A stretch of 24,507 nucleotides of DNA from an uncultured Desulfuromonadales bacterium. Lineage in GTDB: Bacteria; Desulfobacterota; Desulfuromonadia; Desulfuromonadales; Geopsychrobacteraceae. Within the stretch, counting starts at the first letter, position 1, and each line of letters starts with the position of its first letter. Position numbers and translations under genes: made by a program. The DNA is taken from positions 1-24,507 of the forward strand of contig CAMYNC010000076.1 in NCBI GenBank assembly GCA_947259685.1. The letters run 5' to 3'. This document shows, piece after piece, positions 1 through 7,147 of the stretch. A model generated the notes under the pieces. The model ran no database searches and was not told the origin of the DNA. It saw only the letters and a program-made list of their open reading frames with translations.

Positions 1-1
1 T

Positions 2-37
2 TTCACTTTGGGCGGGGTGATCAAGCTGTTTATCTGA
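2..37 (+). CDS. Possible C-terminal end of a gene cut by the window start
   Basis: Reading from base 2 gives an open frame ending FTLGGVIKLFI and a TGA stop at 35-37. It is followed 14 bases later by a good intrinsic terminator, which is what one expects at the end of a plus-strand gene. The hydrophobic tail would suit a membrane protein, but 11 residues cannot identify a family. The frame could also be chance. Confidence 0.3.
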   Translation, partial: FTLGGVIKLFI

Positions 38-51
38 ATTGCTTTGTGTGG

Positions 52-81
52 ACCGCCTCTAGCTAGCTAGGCGGTTTTTTT
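52..81 (+). terminator. Rho-independent terminator
   Basis: ACCGCC at 52-57 pairs with GGCGGT at 70-75. The loop contains the self-complementary CTAGCTAG, and the stem is followed directly by a run of seven T residues. It presumably ends the gene whose tail enters at the window start. Confidence 0.85.
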
Positions 82-83
82 AA

Positions 84-102
84 GTCTCAAATTTCGTGAT
101 TT
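84..102. repeat. Intergenic repeat core, copy 1
   Basis: GTCTCAAATTTCGTGATTT is the first of at least six related sequences (others near 810, 4952, 6306, 7148 and 9221). It starts just after the terminator T-run. Nearby, GCGCC at 158-162 pairs perfectly with GGCGC at 166-170 across a three-base loop, within a G-rich stretch between the terminator and the lipoprotein gene end. Confidence 0.5.
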
Positions 103-200
103 TTCTTTTTTTTAATTTCGCATTCAGCCGGCAATCGGCGGGGAGGGGTGGTCACAAGCGCCGTAGGCGCAATCCCCAGAAAAGCAATATCTTATCAGCT

Positions 201-590
201 TCATATTGCTCCCAAGTCTTTTAGTATATTTTCAGGATATTTATTTTCTGATTTTATCTTATCTATTTCCTGTAAAGAGTAATTTCTTTTCGAAATAAGC
301 TTGTTATTCTTAAAGTAATAAAAAGAAAAATGATCATTATTATTGTAAATGGCCACCTGCTCTTTTGATCTTGGAATAATGTTATCAAAAGGAATGCCTT
401 CTTTATGGATCATGCTGGCAAAGGTAAAATCTTCTTGATCCTTTGAAATTTCAACTTTCTCAGTTTCAACTGGAGAAGGCAAAACGCTCTCTTCTTTTTT
501 TACAATTTTTTCAGGTGCCCTATCCTGAAGATTTCCACCAGCACAAGAACAAACAAACAGTAAACAAAATAATAAAAGAAATATTCTCAT
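201..590 (-). CDS. Small predicted lipoprotein, function unknown
   Basis: This 129-residue protein begins MRIFLLLFCLLFVCSCAGG, a hydrophobic signal peptide with a lipobox-like VCSC, so the Cys of SCAGG would be lipidated and the mature protein anchored in the cell envelope. I chose ATG at 590 because GGGGAGG lies just upstream; an in-frame TTG at 608 would place that ribosome binding site inside the gene. The mature part is polar and rich in Lys and Glu. It has no motif I recognise. The base composition is clearly more AT-rich than most of the window, which may indicate transfer. It stands alone, with no same-strand neighbour close by. Confidence 0.65.
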   Translation of the reverse strand: MRIFLLLFCLLFVCSCAGGNLQDRAPEKIVKKEESVLPSPVETEKVEISKDQEDFTFASMIHKEGIPFDNIIPRSKEQVAIYNNNDHFSFYYFKNNKLISKRNYSLQEIDKIKSENKYPENILKDLGAI

Positions 591-608
591 TTTCCTCCCC
601 TTTCTCAA

Positions 609-1028
609 AAAAACTATCCGACCGACATGACCGCCCTAACTGCTCCAACTTGGTTTTCTAATTTTGACAAAACAAGTCTTACTTTTTTAGCTTCCTCTAA
701 GTGAGTATACACTTTCATAATTTTTTAAGTTCTGGGTATCACCCTTCCCAACGCACAAAAGCCCCCTCCTGGAATTTTCTAGGTTAGGGCTCTTGTTTTT
801 AGAAAGTGAATCTCAAAAATTGTGAATTCTTCTTTGGCCGCTACATCTTAATGGGGCGGCGGTTTTTGCATCCCAAAGCTTTTATGGTCACGTGCGAGTT
901 CCCCTCGATTATTTGCAAAGCCTAGAAATATTGACCATACCTCAAGGACTTAGCATTGCAACATCCATCTTGTTTGCTAGTATGATTGATATAAGCAACG
1001 AATAAATCAAAACATTATGGAGTGACAA
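609..1028. other. Intergenic stretch with hairpin and repeat copy, no gene seen
   Basis: No convincing gene. It holds a GCCCCCTCC...GGTTAGGGC segment followed by T residues (761-800), a repeat core (810-830) and a terminator-like GCCGC/GCGGC hairpin followed by GGTTTTTG (about 838-867). It probably contains the promoter of the gene starting at 1029, but no clear -35/-10 pair stands out. Confidence 0.5.
761..830. repeat. Intergenic repeat, copy 2 (hairpin plus core)
   Basis: GCCCCCTCCTGGAATTTTCT resembles the hairpin segments at 5005-5051 and 9274-9324 (C/T-rich arm, G/TAATTT centre, GGGC/GGCC arm, T-run). It is followed by the core ATCTCAAAAATTGTGAATTC at 810-829. In copies 3 and 6 the core precedes the hairpin, so the order is reversed here. 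Confidence 0.45.
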
Positions 1029-1547
1029 ATGCCAATCCATTTTAATGACTTGGACGTGGCTGGTAAGGTTGAAGGACCAAGCTCTGTATTGATTGTTCCC
1101 TGCTATATGTGTCCAGCGGTGACAGTGGCCGTAAGAGACGATAGGCCTTTCATTCAATTTTTCAGCAGCTTTCTGACCTCCCCTCCCTTTGAGAAATACC
1201 TCGATAAGCTACAATCCCGTTTAGGCGAAAAGGGTGTAACCTCAAAGGTGTTCAAGAGCAAGTATGTTCATCAATGGTTTCTTTGTATGTGGACTACTGG
1301 GTGCCGTAAGAAGCTTAAACGACAGCTTGAAGAATATGATTCTGCCATAGTGCTGGGTTGCGAATCGGCGAATGAAACGGTACGTGACTTAATTCAAGGT
1401 GATGCCTGTAAAATAATTCAAGGTATGGAAGTTACAGGCTTTATGAATGCAAAAATGAGATTTCAATGGCCGGGAAATATATCCTTCCAAGACTGTAAGG
1501 TCATCCCCTTCTCCCAGCAAGAGGACGTAGAAGGCACATCTGGCTGA
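1029..1547 (+). CDS. Cysteine-rich conserved-looking protein, function unknown
   Basis: This 172-residue soluble protein starts at an ATG preceded by GGAGTGACAA, a good ribosome binding site. It has several cysteines in motif-like settings: PCYMCPAV near residue 26, FLCMWTTGC near residue 90, VLGCES near residue 112, and further single Cys residues. The spacing suggests a metal or Fe-S site or redox-active thiols, but no family is certain. No signal peptide or membrane segment is seen. The sigma-factor gene begins only seven bases after its stop, so the two were probably co-transcribed before the insertion events downstream. A relationship to metal-binding C-terminal domains of folate or corrinoid enzymes is possible but unproven. 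Confidence 0.7.
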   Translation: MPIHFNDLDVAGKVEGPSSVLIVPCYMCPAVTVAVRDDRPFIQFFSSFLTSPPFEKYLDKLQSRLGEKGVTSKVFKSKYVHQWFLCMWTTGCRKKLKRQLEEYDSAIVLGCESANETVRDLIQGDACKIIQGMEVTGFMNAKMRFQWPGNISFQDCKVIPFSQQEDVEGTSG

Positions 1548-1554
1548 AAAAATC

Positions 1555-1711
1555 ATGACGGGGAAGGATCTGCGGCACTATGCCCCATCTAGCTTTGGCA
1601 GGGAGGATCTGGACCCGTTGCAAAATCACAATTTTCCACAAATCTATGAAGAATACCGTTCCAGGATCACAAGGTTGCATGCTGTTGTAGCCGCAGCCAG
1701 GCAAAGTGATC
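1555..1711 (+). pseudogene. Detached 5' end of the ECF sigma-factor gene
   Basis: The frame from ATG 1555 encodes about 40 residues ending IYEEYRSRITR. These are the same residues that run straight into the sigma-2 domain in the downstream gene (ITRYLAGLAGED). Here the gene sequence stops at 1675, continues for 36 unrelated bases and then meets the IS3 element, whose end supplies a premature stop at 1762-1764. This is therefore the original start of the sigma gene, cut off from its body. The uninterrupted protein would have been about 217 residues. Confidence 0.8.
1576..1675 (+). repeat. 100-bp direct repeat, copy A (sigma gene 5' end)
   Basis: This stretch is identical to 2943-3042, with a constant offset of 1367 bases. 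The two copies flank the IS3 element. This is far longer than the 3-4 bp target duplications that IS3 elements make, so another duplication event, or an assembly artefact, is required. Confidence 0.95.
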
Positions 1712-1736
1712 TGGCAACACTTTTCCGGACACATGG

Positions 1737-2582
1737 TTACATAGCTTTCTGCATCATTTCGTAGACCAGCGGAGCCTCATATCCGTTAGAAGAATGAAGT
1801 CGCTGGCGGTTGTAGAAAACTTCGATGTACTCGAATATGGCAGCCCTGGCTTCTTCGCGAATTTCGAAGTCGCAATGGTGAACCAGTTCGATTTTCAGAG
1901 TGTGAAAAAAACTTTCAGCTACGGCATTATCCCAGCAATCACCTTTTCTGCTCATGCTGGCCTTAATGCCGTGTGTCTCGAATATTTTCCGATAACTATC
2001 TGAGGCATATTGGCTGCCTCGGTCGCTGTGAAAGATAAGGCCTTTAGCAGGTTTTCGCTTCCAGATGGCCATCAGCATGGCGTCATTGACCAAGTCGGCT
2101 GTCATACGTGACCCCATGGCCCAGCCGACCACGGCCCGTGAAAATAGATCGATGACAACAGCGAGATACAGCCAGCCTTCGCGCGTCGGGATATAAGTTA
2201 TGTCACCGACGTAAACCGTATTCGGAGTGGCAACGGTAAATTCCCGCTCAAGAAGGTTCGGTGCGATCGGCTTGTCGTGATTCGAATCAGTTGTCACTTT
2301 GAATTTCCGTTTGGTTTGAACCACAAGCTTCTCTTCTTGCATCAACCGACCGATACGGCGGCGACTGACGGTGGTTTTTTCTTTTTTCAGCTCATCTTTT
2401 ATTCGCCGGGTGCCGTAGTTCTTTCGGCCCTTTTTAAAGGCGGAACGGATCTGGGGGCGGAGCTTGTCATCCACCTTGCAGTGGTCACTTGGTGGCCGAT
2501 GTAAGTAATCATAGTAGCCACTTCGGGAAACCTGAAGAACTCGGCACATCGGCTGGATGCGAAATTTAGTCTGTTGTTTCAT
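1737..2582 (-). CDS. IS3-family transposase OrfB (DDE integrase domain)
   Basis: The catalytic part of an IS3 transposase. An N-terminal HTH_21-like region ([20 protein letters not shown]) is followed by an rve integrase core with all three acidic residues visible: the Asp in YVGDITY, the Asp in FHSDRGSQY and the Glu in DNAVAESFF. The C-terminal [10 protein letters not shown] motif is also typical. The ATG at 2582 is the first start in this frame, but the natural product is most likely an OrfAB fusion made by -1 frameshifting, entering this frame upstream at 2627-2633. The open frame is full length without internal stops. Confidence 0.93.
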   Translation of the reverse strand: MKQQTKFRIQPMCRVLQVSRSGYYDYLHRPPSDHCKVDDKLRPQIRSAFKKGRKNYGTRRIKDELKKEKTTVSRRRIGRLMQEEKLVVQTKRKFKVTTDSNHDKPIAPNLLEREFTVATPNTVYVGDITYIPTREGWLYLAVVIDLFSRAVVGWAMGSRMTADLVNDAMLMAIWKRKPAKGLIFHSDRGSQYASDSYRKIFETHGIKASMSRKGDCWDNAVAESFFHTLKIELVHHCDFEIREEARAAIFEYIEVFYNRQRLHSSNGYEAPLVYEMMQKAM

Positions 2583-2593
2583 CCAGGCGTACT

Positions 2594-2878
2594 TTATCGA
2601 CTGTTCTTTGCAAAGTACGCCGCCGCCTTTTTTAAGATGTCACGCTCCTCCTTGAGTTGAGCGATTTCACGGCGGAGGCGTTTCAACTCATCGTACGGAT
2701 GTTTTTCTCCAGAGCCTTTACTGGTCGAAGATTCCGGTTGATGATACTTCGTGATCCACGTGTACAGAGAATTGGCATTAATCCCCAAATCTCTTGCTGT
2801 CTGGGCAACAGGTTGGTCGGATTCAACTGCCAACTTGACAGCATCTTGTTTAAATTGGGACGAGTAGCTTGAACTCAT
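2594..2878 (-). CDS. IS3-family transposase OrfA (HTH domain)
   Basis: A 94-residue OrfA starting [14 protein letters not shown]. The N-terminal helix-turn-helix ([19 protein letters not shown]) recognises the element's ends, and a leucine-zipper-like C-terminal helix ([20 protein letters not shown]) mediates assembly. I prefer ATG 2878 because GGAGG lies about eight bases upstream; an in-frame GTG at 2887 is less likely. The A6G heptamer lies in the codons for LKK near the C-terminus. Confidence 0.92.
   Translation of the reverse strand: MSSSYSSQFKQDAVKLAVESDQPVAQTARDLGINANSLYTWITKYHQPESSTSKGSGEKHPYDELKRLRREIAQLKEERDILKKAAAYFAKNSR
2627..2633 (-). promoter_or_regulatory. -1 ribosomal frameshift signal A6G of the IS3 element
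   Basis: On the minus strand, the orfA codons TTA AAA AAG form the slippery heptamer A AAA AAG. Slipping back one base leads into GGC GGC GGC GTA and on in frame to [10 protein letters not shown] and the OrfB start, producing the fused transposase. This is the usual arrangement in many IS3 elements. Confidence 0.85.
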
Positions 2879-2942
2879 TGGACACACCTCCGTAGTCTGG
2901 CATTATGCCTCGGTTTGTGTGTCCGGGATAGTGTAGCCACTT

Positions 2943-3042
2943 CACTATGCCCCATCTAGCTTTGGCAGGGAGGATCTGGACCCGTTGCAAAATCACAATT
3001 TTCCACAAATCTATGAAGAATACCGTTCCAGGATCACAAGGT
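2943..3042 (+). repeat. 100-bp direct repeat, copy B
   Basis: Identical to 1576-1675. It begins three bases after the right end of the IS3 element and repeats the first part of the sigma gene. Its last 40 bases are repeated once more immediately downstream. Confidence 0.95.
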
Positions 3043-3615
3043 CCACAAATCTATGAAGAATACCGTTCCAGGATCACAAGGTATCTGGCAGGACTCGCAG
3101 GCGAGGATGTCGCAGATGACCTCTCTCAGGAGGTTTTTGTAAAAGTCGCCAGAGGCCTCAAAGATTTTCGCGAGGAGGCTAATCTTTCCACCTGGATTTA
3201 CCGCATTGCCACCAACACCTACCATGACCATGTTCGTGGTCGTGCCTTCAGGCAGCAACAGAAAGAACAGCTCATTCCAACTGAAAATATTGATGTCTTT
3301 GAAGGTGAGACACTGGGCATCGGCGAGAAAACTCCGATTGTCGAGCAAGGGACGATCAGGAGAGAGATGATCGCGTGCATCCGTGGCTACATCCAACAGC
3401 TTCCAGAAGACTACAGGGTTGTGTTGCTACTAAGCGAAGAGGAAGGATTCAAGAATCGCGAGATTGCGGAAATTCTGAAGATCAGTCTGGAGAATGTCAA
3501 AATCCGCTTGCACCGGGCCAAGGCAAAGCTTAAAGAGCTCTTGGAAGGTCACTGCGAATTCTATCTCGATGATCAAAGTGAAGTTGCCTGTGACCGCAAA
3601 CAAGGCCGTGATTGA
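2947..3615 (+). CDS. ECF sigma factor with rearranged, frame-shifted N-terminus
   Basis: From residue 33 (PQIYEEYRSRITRYLAG) this is a normal ECF RNA polymerase sigma factor. A sigma-2 domain (DDLSQEVFVKVARGL, LSTWIYRIATNTYHDHVR) binds core polymerase and the -10 element; a sigma-4 domain (LPEDYRVVLLLSEEEGFKNREIAEIL, ENVKIRLHRAKAKL) binds the -35. A Cys-containing tail (HCEFYLDDQSEVACDRK) follows. The first 32 residues are out-of-frame translation of duplicated sequence. An alternative in-frame ATG at 3013 would give a 200-residue protein starting MKNTVPGSQG. Neither start has a visible ribosome binding site. The gene is either inactive or has been revived with a new leader. Its operon partners are probably the three genes downstream. 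Confidence 0.8.
   Translation: MPHLALAGRIWTRCKITIFHKSMKNTVPGSQGPQIYEEYRSRITRYLAGLAGEDVADDLSQEVFVKVARGLKDFREEANLSTWIYRIATNTYHDHVRGRAFRQQQKEQLIPTENIDVFEGETLGIGEKTPIVEQGTIRREMIACIRGYIQQLPEDYRVVLLLSEEEGFKNREIAEILKISLENVKIRLHRAKAKLKELLEGHCEFYLDDQSEVACDRKQGRD
3002..3081 (+). repeat. Tandem 40-bp duplication inside the sigma gene
   Basis: Bases 3002-3041 are repeated exactly at 3042-3081. Since 40 is not a multiple of three, the duplication shifts the reading frame by one, so copy B and the rest of the sigma gene lie in different frames. Confidence 0.95.
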
Positions 3616-3711
3616 CAAAAGTCCACGTCCCTCGCCGATTAAATTCTTTACGCAAGCTGTATCCTTTTATTGCCTGCCTTCGTCTATAGAGAAAGAAGGG
3701 AGGTGATCTTG

Positions 3712-3855
3712 ATGACCACATTCGAAATGGCACAATTCTGGTGGCTACTACCTTTACTGTTCTTGGTTTGTTGCATTTTCTGCTGCAAGGGATGCTGCTG
3801 CACCCGCAAAAGCAAAAATGAGGGAAAAGACAGGAACCTGAGACAAGGGCTATGA
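3712..3855 (+). CDS. 47-residue Cys-rich single-pass membrane peptide
   Basis: ATG 3712 follows GGGAGGTGATCTTG, an almost perfect match to the 16S rRNA tail, so translation here is well supported despite the small size. Residues 9-25 form one hydrophobic segment (FWWLLPLLFLVCCIFCC), followed by KGCCCTRKSK and a polar, basic tail that should stay in the cytoplasm. Seven cysteines cluster at the membrane-cytosol boundary, suggesting metal binding, thiol chemistry or acylation. It lies between a sigma factor and an AhpD-like redox protein and may be co-transcribed with them. I know no named family. Confidence 0.7.
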   Translation: MTTFEMAQFWWLLPLLFLVCCIFCCKGCCCTRKSKNEGKDRNLRQGL

Positions 3856-3910
3856 TGTTTTGGGTATACGGTGGATAGTTGATTAGGTTTTAGAGAAAGG
3901 AAACATTTCC

Positions 3911-4153
3911 ATGGACGAGAAACTAAAAGAAATGATCGCAGTTGGAGCGTCTGTAACCGCTAATTGCATTCCATGTATCCGGTACCACTTCGCAAAAGCC
4001 TGTGAAGCCGGCCTTACAGTCGCCGAGATTAGGGCTGCAGTCCAGATTGGCAAGGGGGTTAGAAAAGGTGCCGCGCAAAAATGGGATGAAGAAGTAAGCG
4101 TTCTCCTTTCTTCATCACCTGAGGAGCATAAAGCCACTTGTGGGTGCGCATAG
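3911..4153 (+). CDS. AhpD-like / carboxymuconolactone decarboxylase family small protein
   Basis: An 80-residue protein with the AhpD-type active site C19-x2-C22-x3-H26 (ANCIPCIRYHF) on a helical scaffold (AGLTVAEIRAAVQIGKGV). Family members act as disulfide reductases or peroxidatic enzymes using the CxxC pair; the decarboxylase name is historical. This version ends in CGCA, giving a second thiol pair that could relay electrons or bind metal. A purine-rich AGAAAGGAAA precedes the ATG. Its position behind a sigma factor and a Cys-rich membrane peptide, and before a methyltransferase, suggests a thiol or metal stress operon, which is inference. Confidence 0.85.
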   Translation: MDEKLKEMIAVGASVTANCIPCIRYHFAKACEAGLTVAEIRAAVQIGKGVRKGAAQKWDEEVSVLLSSSPEEHKATCGCA

Positions 4154-4300
4154 AAGCTATTTTCTGGCTAGGAAACTAATGATGAATCGACGCTAGATCA
4201 ACAGATGTTATCGGTTAATTTGCTGTAAAATGATGCCCTGGTCATGGCTGGGGCGTTCTATTTCCAAATCTCGAAAGTCGTTGGATTTCCAGGTGAAGAG

Positions 4301-4924
4301 ATGGCTCATTCAGCAAAATTTTGGAACATGCTTGCAAAGCGCTATTCAAAGCAGCCCATTGCGGACGAGGCAGCCTACAAGAAGAAGCTGCAAGTCTCCC
4401 GTGAATATTTTCAACCGGACATGGAAGTATTTGAGTTCGGCTGTGGAACAGGATCGACGGCCCTTCTCCATGCTCCCTATGTGAAGCACATTCGGGCGAT
4501 CGATGTCTCATCGAAAATGATTGAAATCGCCAAGGCTAAAGCTGATGCAGGAAAAATCAAGAATGTTACTTTTGAATGTTCAGCCATAGATGGATTCAGT
4601 ATTCCTGACCAGAGCATGGACGCCATTTTGGGGCTCAATATTTTGCACTTGCTGGAGAACAAGGAAGAAATAATTGCCAAGGTTCACAAGATGCTAAAAC
4701 CAGGAGGTATCTTTATCACCAGCACGGCTTGCATTGCGGACATGAAGATGCTGTTCAGGATTATCGCACCTATTGGTAGTTTTCTACGTGTAATTCCACT
4801 GGTCAAGGTCTTTTCCGCCAGGGAGTTGCAAAACAGCTTGACGAATGCCGGATTTCAGATCGACTACCAATGGCAACCGGGCGAGAACAAAGCAGTGTTC
4901 ATCGTGGCAAAGAAGGACACCTAG
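4301..4924 (+). CDS. Class I SAM-dependent methyltransferase
   Basis: A 207-residue Rossmann-fold methyltransferase. Motif I is EFGCGTGS (residues 45-52), which binds S-adenosylmethionine; AIDVSSKMIEIAKAKA is the acidic strand that contacts the ribose; ILGLNILHLLENKEEII and MLKPGGIFITST are the later motifs. The start MAHSAKFWNMLAKRYSKQP is typical of this subfamily and AGGTGA sits four bases upstream, so I prefer ATG 4301 to the upstream ATG at 4244. The substrate is not evident. It lacks the cysteine set expected of arsenite methyltransferase. It follows the AhpD-like gene on the same strand after about 150 bases. Confidence 0.88.
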   Translation: MAHSAKFWNMLAKRYSKQPIADEAAYKKKLQVSREYFQPDMEVFEFGCGTGSTALLHAPYVKHIRAIDVSSKMIEIAKAKADAGKIKNVTFECSAIDGFSIPDQSMDAILGLNILHLLENKEEIIAKVHKMLKPGGIFITSTACIADMKMLFRIIAPIGSFLRVIPLVKVFSARELQNSLTNAGFQIDYQWQPGENKAVFIVAKKDT

Positions 4925-5221
4925 CAAGCTAATCGGTGGAAGGGAAAATACGTCTCAAAAATAGTGATTTAAGGACTTACGCCCAGACATTTGAAGCATA
5001 ATTTGGTCCTTTTCCCTCGACGTAATTTCAGGTAGCTAGAGAGCCATTTTTGGCGACCCCCATCATAACAACATGTGAGAAGATCCAGGCGGAATATCTC
5101 TGTATTTTCAAGCAGGTAGGACTTTGGTGGGAGCGACTTAGCGAAAAATGGTTGAAGCGAGTTTAATCACACCCCAATTTTTAGGCTTTCCCGATTATCC
5201 GCCGTTCAGATCCCCAAGGTT
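4925..5221. other. Intergenic stretch with repeat copy, no gene seen
   Basis: No coding signal. It contains repeat copy 3 (core and hairpin). The remaining bases, up to the promoter at 5222, show no clear structure. Confidence 0.5.
4952..5051. repeat. Intergenic repeat, copy 3 (core plus hairpin)
   Basis: The core GTCTCAAAAATAGTGATTTA (4952-4971) is followed about 35 bases later by the segment 5005-5051, with GGTCC at its start, GTAATTTCAG in the centre and GAGAGCCATTTTT at its end. The same order and spacing occur at 9221-9324, where the hairpin is better formed. Confidence 0.55.
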
Positions 5222-5250
5222 TTGACAAGGGAGTAATTGCCCGCAATACT
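5222..5250 (+). promoter_or_regulatory. Sigma-70 type promoter for the homocysteine methyltransferase gene
   Basis: A perfect TTGACA -35 box (5222-5227) is separated by 17 bases from AATACT (5245-5250), a four-of-six match to the -10 consensus. Transcription would start near 5257, which supports the ATG at 5288 as the gene start rather than any upstream codon. Confidence 0.65.
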
Positions 5251-5287
5251 GAGTCTATATCAATCAGAGCATGGAAAGGCAGACCGC

Positions 5288-6166
5288 ATGGATATCACGC
5301 TTCTCGATGGAGGCCTGGGTCAAGAACTGCTGGAACGTTCTGGGTCAGTGCCAACCGGGCTCTGGTCAACTCAGTTCTTAATCGACCACCCTGAATTGGT
5401 GCGTGATCTTCACCGCGATTATTTCTTGGCAGGTGCGGACATTGCCACCACCAACAGCTACGCCATTCATCGAGATCGGCTGAGACCTTTTGATCTTGAG
5501 CACCGCTTTGCTGAGCTCCACCGGAAAGCGTGCCTGCTGGCGGTTTCGGCTAGGGAGAAGCATGGTCAGGGATTGGTCGCAGGGGCAATGGGGCCAACCG
5601 GGCGGTCCTATCGCCCTGATCTTGCCCCCTCAGTCGAAGAGGCCGCAGAGCTTTTTGCAGAGATTGCAGCCATCCAAGAGCCTTATGTCGATATGTTCCT
5701 TTGTGAAACCATGTCATCGGTGGCGCAGGCACGTGGGGCAGTGATGGGGGCAAGCTCAGGCAGCAGGCCCGTTTGGCTTGCGATTAGGGTAGATGACGAG
5801 GACGGTACGAAGCTCCGTTCCGGGGAAGCCATCACAGAGATACTGGCGCTGCTCTCGGAATTTAATCTCGCAGCATTATTAGTAAACTGCTCGACCCCCG
5901 AGGCGGTGAGTCAGGCGCTCCCCGTGCTGGCGGGGCAGGATATTCCGATGGGCGCTTACGCCAACGGATTTGTGGAAATCGCGCCGGATTACTTGCAAGA
6001 GGGCGCGACTGTCGATCTCTTGCAATCCCGCGCCAATCTAGGACCAGAGGTTTATGCCGACTTTGCCGAGGGCTGGATCAAGCACGGTGCTACTATTATC
6101 GGGGGCTGTTGCGAGATTGGTCCAGCTCATATCGAGGAGCTGGCAAAACGATTAAAGCCTAGCTGA
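5288..6166 (+). CDS. Homocysteine S-methyltransferase family protein
   Basis: A 292-residue TIM-barrel enzyme of the family that moves a methyl group from a donor such as S-methylmethionine (or methylfolate via cobalamin in larger relatives) to homocysteine. Visible features are the N-terminal DGGLGQELLERSG, the AGADIATTNSYA motif and the three zinc-binding cysteines: C201 in LVNCSTPEA, and C274 and C275 in IIGGCCEIGP. The length matches the stand-alone MmuM/YitJ-N class, without cobalamin or folate domains. ATG 5288 fits the promoter just upstream, with GGAAAGG as a weak ribosome binding site. It appears to be a single-gene unit. It may serve methionine synthesis or salvage. Confidence 0.88.
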   Translation: MDITLLDGGLGQELLERSGSVPTGLWSTQFLIDHPELVRDLHRDYFLAGADIATTNSYAIHRDRLRPFDLEHRFAELHRKACLLAVSAREKHGQGLVAGAMGPTGRSYRPDLAPSVEEAAELFAEIAAIQEPYVDMFLCETMSSVAQARGAVMGASSGSRPVWLAIRVDDEDGTKLRSGEAITEILALLSEFNLAALLVNCSTPEAVSQALPVLAGQDIPMGAYANGFVEIAPDYLQEGATVDLLQSRANLGPEVYADFAEGWIKHGATIIGGCCEIGPAHIEELAKRLKPS

Positions 6167-6305
6167 AATAAACATGGCAACCCAGCCAGGAGGCATCTTG
6201 CTAGACTGGCTGCCTGCGCGAGCACGGGAAAGATGTAATATTCGCTTGCAAGGGTTCTCTCAAGCCTTCTTTGTCAGCGGGACGAAGTTACGGCCGGGAT
6301 TTTAA

Positions 6306-6325
6306 ATCTCACAAGTAGTAAATTC
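6306..6325. repeat. Intergenic repeat core, copy 4 (diverged)
   Basis: ATCTCACAAGTAGTAAATTC matches the core of the repeat family with several differences. It lies 41 bases upstream of the HEPN-like gene. No hairpin module accompanies it. Confidence 0.35.
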
Positions 6326-6365
6326 TGTTCCTCGACAAGATGTGAAATTAATGGGGGAAGGCACC

Positions 6366-7118
6366 ATGAATACTTTGACACCAAAAACAGATCCAGAAGA
6401 CGATTGGCGTTTGCGTACCTTTTCTCGCTTGGCTAAAGATTGGACTAGCCCTGGGACTGGTCAGGTAGCGCATAAAGGAGCGAGGATCACCGTTTGTTCA
6501 GTTATCCAGTTGTCAAAGAAAAAACAGCTTACTATCCCCTTGCCAAACGCTACTGCATTACTGCTCAATTCATCAGCAACAGCATATGCATCCGCTCAGG
6601 CAATCCGTGAATCAAATGACATTGACAACTCTCAACTAAATCAAGTTTCCTTCGTCTCAGACAAAGATGCTTTTGATTACCTCGAGAGAATGATTGAGGA
6701 AATCGTGTTGGCCTTCACAGCATTGGAGGCATTCGTAAACGAAACCATTCCCGAAAATTTTGAGTATGTCCACAATGCGCGTAGCAAAATCATATTAGAA
6801 GTTAAGGACAAATCTAACATCGAACGTCATGTGTCTATTGACGAAAAGCTTAAATCTGTCCTGCCTGAGGTATTGAAATGCACCTCTCCGACAGGTTCAC
6901 GTAGTTGGCAAAACTACACGAAACTTAAAAAAACACGAGACCGTCTTATCCACATGAAAACCGAAGACAGCAAATCATCTGGTCCCGAAATGGACACGGT
7001 TTGGAAAGCGTTGTTTCAAACTCCAGTACCTCATATTACGGTGAAAGCCATTATTAATCATTTCGTTAGGAAGATGCCGACACAACCTGGTTGGTTTAAG
7101 CGTTTCCCACACTTATAG
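6366..7118 (+). CDS. HEPN-like orphan protein, possible RNase of a defence or toxin type
   Basis: A 250-residue soluble protein. Two features suggest a HEPN fold: a helix EEIVLAFTALEAFVNETI near residues 110-127, and a later helix carrying R191-x4-H196 (KKTRDRLIHMK), the Rx4-6H motif that forms the RNase site in many HEPN proteins. ATG 6366 is preceded by GGGGGAAGG, a strong ribosome binding site; an in-frame GTG at 6342 lies upstream of it. The gene is visibly more AT-rich than the methyltransferase and cyclase genes beside it and has no operon partner, such as a nucleotidyltransferase antitoxin. Transfer and a defence role are inferences. A non-catalytic HEPN-like scaffold is the alternative. 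Confidence 0.6.
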   Translation: MNTLTPKTDPEDDWRLRTFSRLAKDWTSPGTGQVAHKGARITVCSVIQLSKKKQLTIPLPNATALLLNSSATAYASAQAIRESNDIDNSQLNQVSFVSDKDAFDYLERMIEEIVLAFTALEAFVNETIPENFEYVHNARSKIILEVKDKSNIERHVSIDEKLKSVLPEVLKCTSPTGSRSWQNYTKLKKTRDRLIHMKTEDSKSSGPEMDTVWKALFQTPVPHITVKAIINHFVRKMPTQPGWFKRFPHL

Positions 7119-7147
7119 TAATGAAGAGTATCGAGGTTCGATGACAG

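Larger units (their letters stand above)
1712..2939 (-). mobile_element. IS3-family insertion sequence, 1228 bp
   Basis: The element carries orfA and orfB on the minus strand with a -1 frameshift signal between them. Its ends match as imperfect inverted repeats: TGGCAACACTTTTCCGGACA at the left, and TGGCTACACTATCCCGGACA when the right end is read in reverse. Length and gene plan are typical of the IS3 family. The flanking bases (GATC on the left, CTTC on the right) do not form a target-site duplication. Both genes look intact, so the element may still be active. Confidence 0.85.

Noticed and set aside
1712..3042. The 100-bp repeats as the target-site duplication of the IS3 element
   Set aside because: IS3 elements duplicate only 3-5 bp, the copies do not abut the ends exactly (36 and 3 extra bases), and part is repeated a third time.
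4301..4924. Arsenite methyltransferase (ArsM), tempting next to an AioX-like sensor in the same window
   Set aside because: The conserved cysteines of ArsM are not seen, and the gene is 10 kb away from the sensor operon.
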